From positions 1 to 5,840 of the forward strand of contig JAUNPM010000108.1 of NCBI GenBank assembly GCA_030536675.1: a stretch of DNA of 5,840 nucleotides, in the 5' to 3' direction. Below are positions 5,013-5,840 of this stretch, piece after piece; position 1 is the first letter of the stretch, and each line of letters opens with the position of its first letter. Source of the stretch: Clostridia bacterium. Its GTDB lineage: Bacteria > Bacillota > Clostridia > Lachnospirales > CAG-274. The notes beneath the pieces are model-generated. The model had not been told where the DNA came from. It saw only the letters and a program-made list of their open reading frames with translations, and made no database searches. The translations under genes were made by a program, and so were the position numbers.

Positions 5013-5840
5013 TATATTTGATAAAGTTAAGGGAACCACAAAGGTATTTACGGTCATAGGATACCCTGTAAAGCACAGCTTAAGTCCCGTAATTCACAAT
5101 ACAATGGCTCAAATAACGGGAACGGATTTTATATATACTGCTATGGAGGTCGAACCTGAAAATCTCAGGGAGGCAATAGTGGGAGCGCACTGCCTTGGTA
5201 TAAGGGGAATAAATGTAACTGTGCCTCACAAAGTGGCTGTTATGGACTTGGTTTGTGATATTGACAAAAGAGCAAAGGCAATAGGTGCCGTAAACACATT
5301 GAAATATACGGATAAGGGATATGTTGGGTACAATACCGATGTAATAGGTTCAGCATATGCAATAAAGAATAACGGATATGATATAAAGAATAAAACAGTA
5401 CTTCTTTTGGGGGCAGGGGGAGCGGGAAATGCCTGCGCCGTTATGGCTTGTGAAGAGGGCTGTGAAAAGCTTATAATTGCAAACAGAACAGTTGAAAAGG
5501 CTGAAAAGCTGGCTGAAAATATAAGAAAATATTATAACTGTCCTATTGAGGCTGTTTCTTTAAACGATATTGACGGTATAAAAAAATGCGATCTGATAAT
5601 AAACTGCACAACTATAGGCTTTGGAGATAAAACAGGCTTAAGCCCCATAAAAAATAAGAATTTCTATAGTGAAAAGCAGGTCGAATTTGTTTTTGACGCT
5701 ATATATATGCCTTGGGAAACACAGCTTTTAAAGGACGCAAAGGAAATGGGTGTAAAAACTCTTAACGGCTTCAGTATGCTTGTGTACCAAGCTGTTGCCG
5801 CAGATGAAATATGGTTTGATGAAAAGTACGATATTAAAAT
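5005..5840 (+). CDS. aroE: Shikimate dehydrogenase (3' end outside window)
   Basis: AroE reduces 3-dehydroshikimate to shikimate with NADPH, the fourth step of the chorismate pathway to aromatic amino acids. The frame is open from ATG 5005 to the window edge, giving 278 residues; typical AroE has about 270-290, so only a short tail is missing. Substrate-binding GYPVKHSLSP (19-28, Ser25 and Ser27) is followed by INVTVPHK (69-76) with catalytic Lys76, and by GAVNT (94-98). YNTD (109-112) supplies catalytic Asp112. The Rossmann domain has GAGGAG (136-141) and ANRT (159-162), the latter the usual NADP(H)-phosphate motif. GFSMLVYQA (255-263) contains substrate-contacting Gln262. One oddity is CTTIGFGDK near residue 201, where most relatives have a Met in a TPxGM-type loop. 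GAGGAAG (4991-4997), inside the end of yqeG, is the ribosome binding site. The gene overlaps yqeG by 8 bp. Confidence 0.96.
   Translation, partial: MNDIFDKVKGTTKVFTVIGYPVKHSLSPVIHNTMAQITGTDFIYTAMEVEPENLREAIVGAHCLGIRGINVTVPHKVAVMDLVCDIDKRAKAIGAVNTLKYTDKGYVGYNTDVIGSAYAIKNNGYDIKNKTVLLLGAGGAGNACAVMACEEGCEKLIIANRTVEKAEKLAENIRKYYNCPIEAVSLNDIDGIKKCDLIINCTTIGFGDKTGLSPIKNKNFYSEKQVEFVFDAIYMPWETQLLKDAKEMGVKTLNGFSMLVYQAVAADEIWFDEKYDIK

Overview
The window looks like ordinary chromosome from a low-GC member of the Clostridia, probably an anaerobic gut-type species. The signs are AT-rich intergenic DNA, heavy use of ATA and AGA codons, strong AGGAGG-type ribosome binding sites, consensus sigma-A promoters, and the Firmicutes-style pair yqeG-aroE. 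I see no insertion sequence, CRISPR array, tRNA, rRNA, phage gene or toxin-antitoxin pair. The species cannot be named from this sequence alone.

Layout from left to right: (1) the last 57 codons of a flavodoxin (1-174), closed by an intrinsic terminator; (2) a small two-helix membrane protein of the DUF4190 type (409-672), with a clear promoter and its own terminator; (3) a prolipoprotein diacylglyceryl transferase (Lgt) family gene (730-1512) whose ribosome binding site directly abuts that terminator; (4) a CsoR-family copper-type repressor (1604-1879) behind a perfect consensus promoter; (5) a two-way terminator (1915-1965) shared with a convergent MATE-family exporter (2003-3376, minus strand); (6) a LysR-family regulator (3550-4434) divergent from the exporter across a 173-bp control region; (7) yqeG (4503-5012), whose 3' end overlaps aroE (5005 onward, cut off by the window end). 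The 190-bp gap at 219-408 holds the DUF4190 promoter and otherwise only AT-rich DNA.

How the genes may work together: the LysR/MATE pair has the classic arrangement of a regulator transcribed away from the transporter it controls. yqeG and aroE are translationally coupled and probably form the start of a longer operon. The flavodoxin, DUF4190, lgt and csoR genes appear to be separate units with individual signals. No copper transporter or chaperone lies beside csoR, so its targets must be elsewhere, or it may control only itself.

I did not find a convincing new biological system. The points most worth a second look are the substituted catalytic motifs of the Lgt-family protein, the repeat architecture on the DUF4190 promoter, the LysR start codon (the longest ORF start lies upstream of the likely transcription start), and the solitary CsoR.
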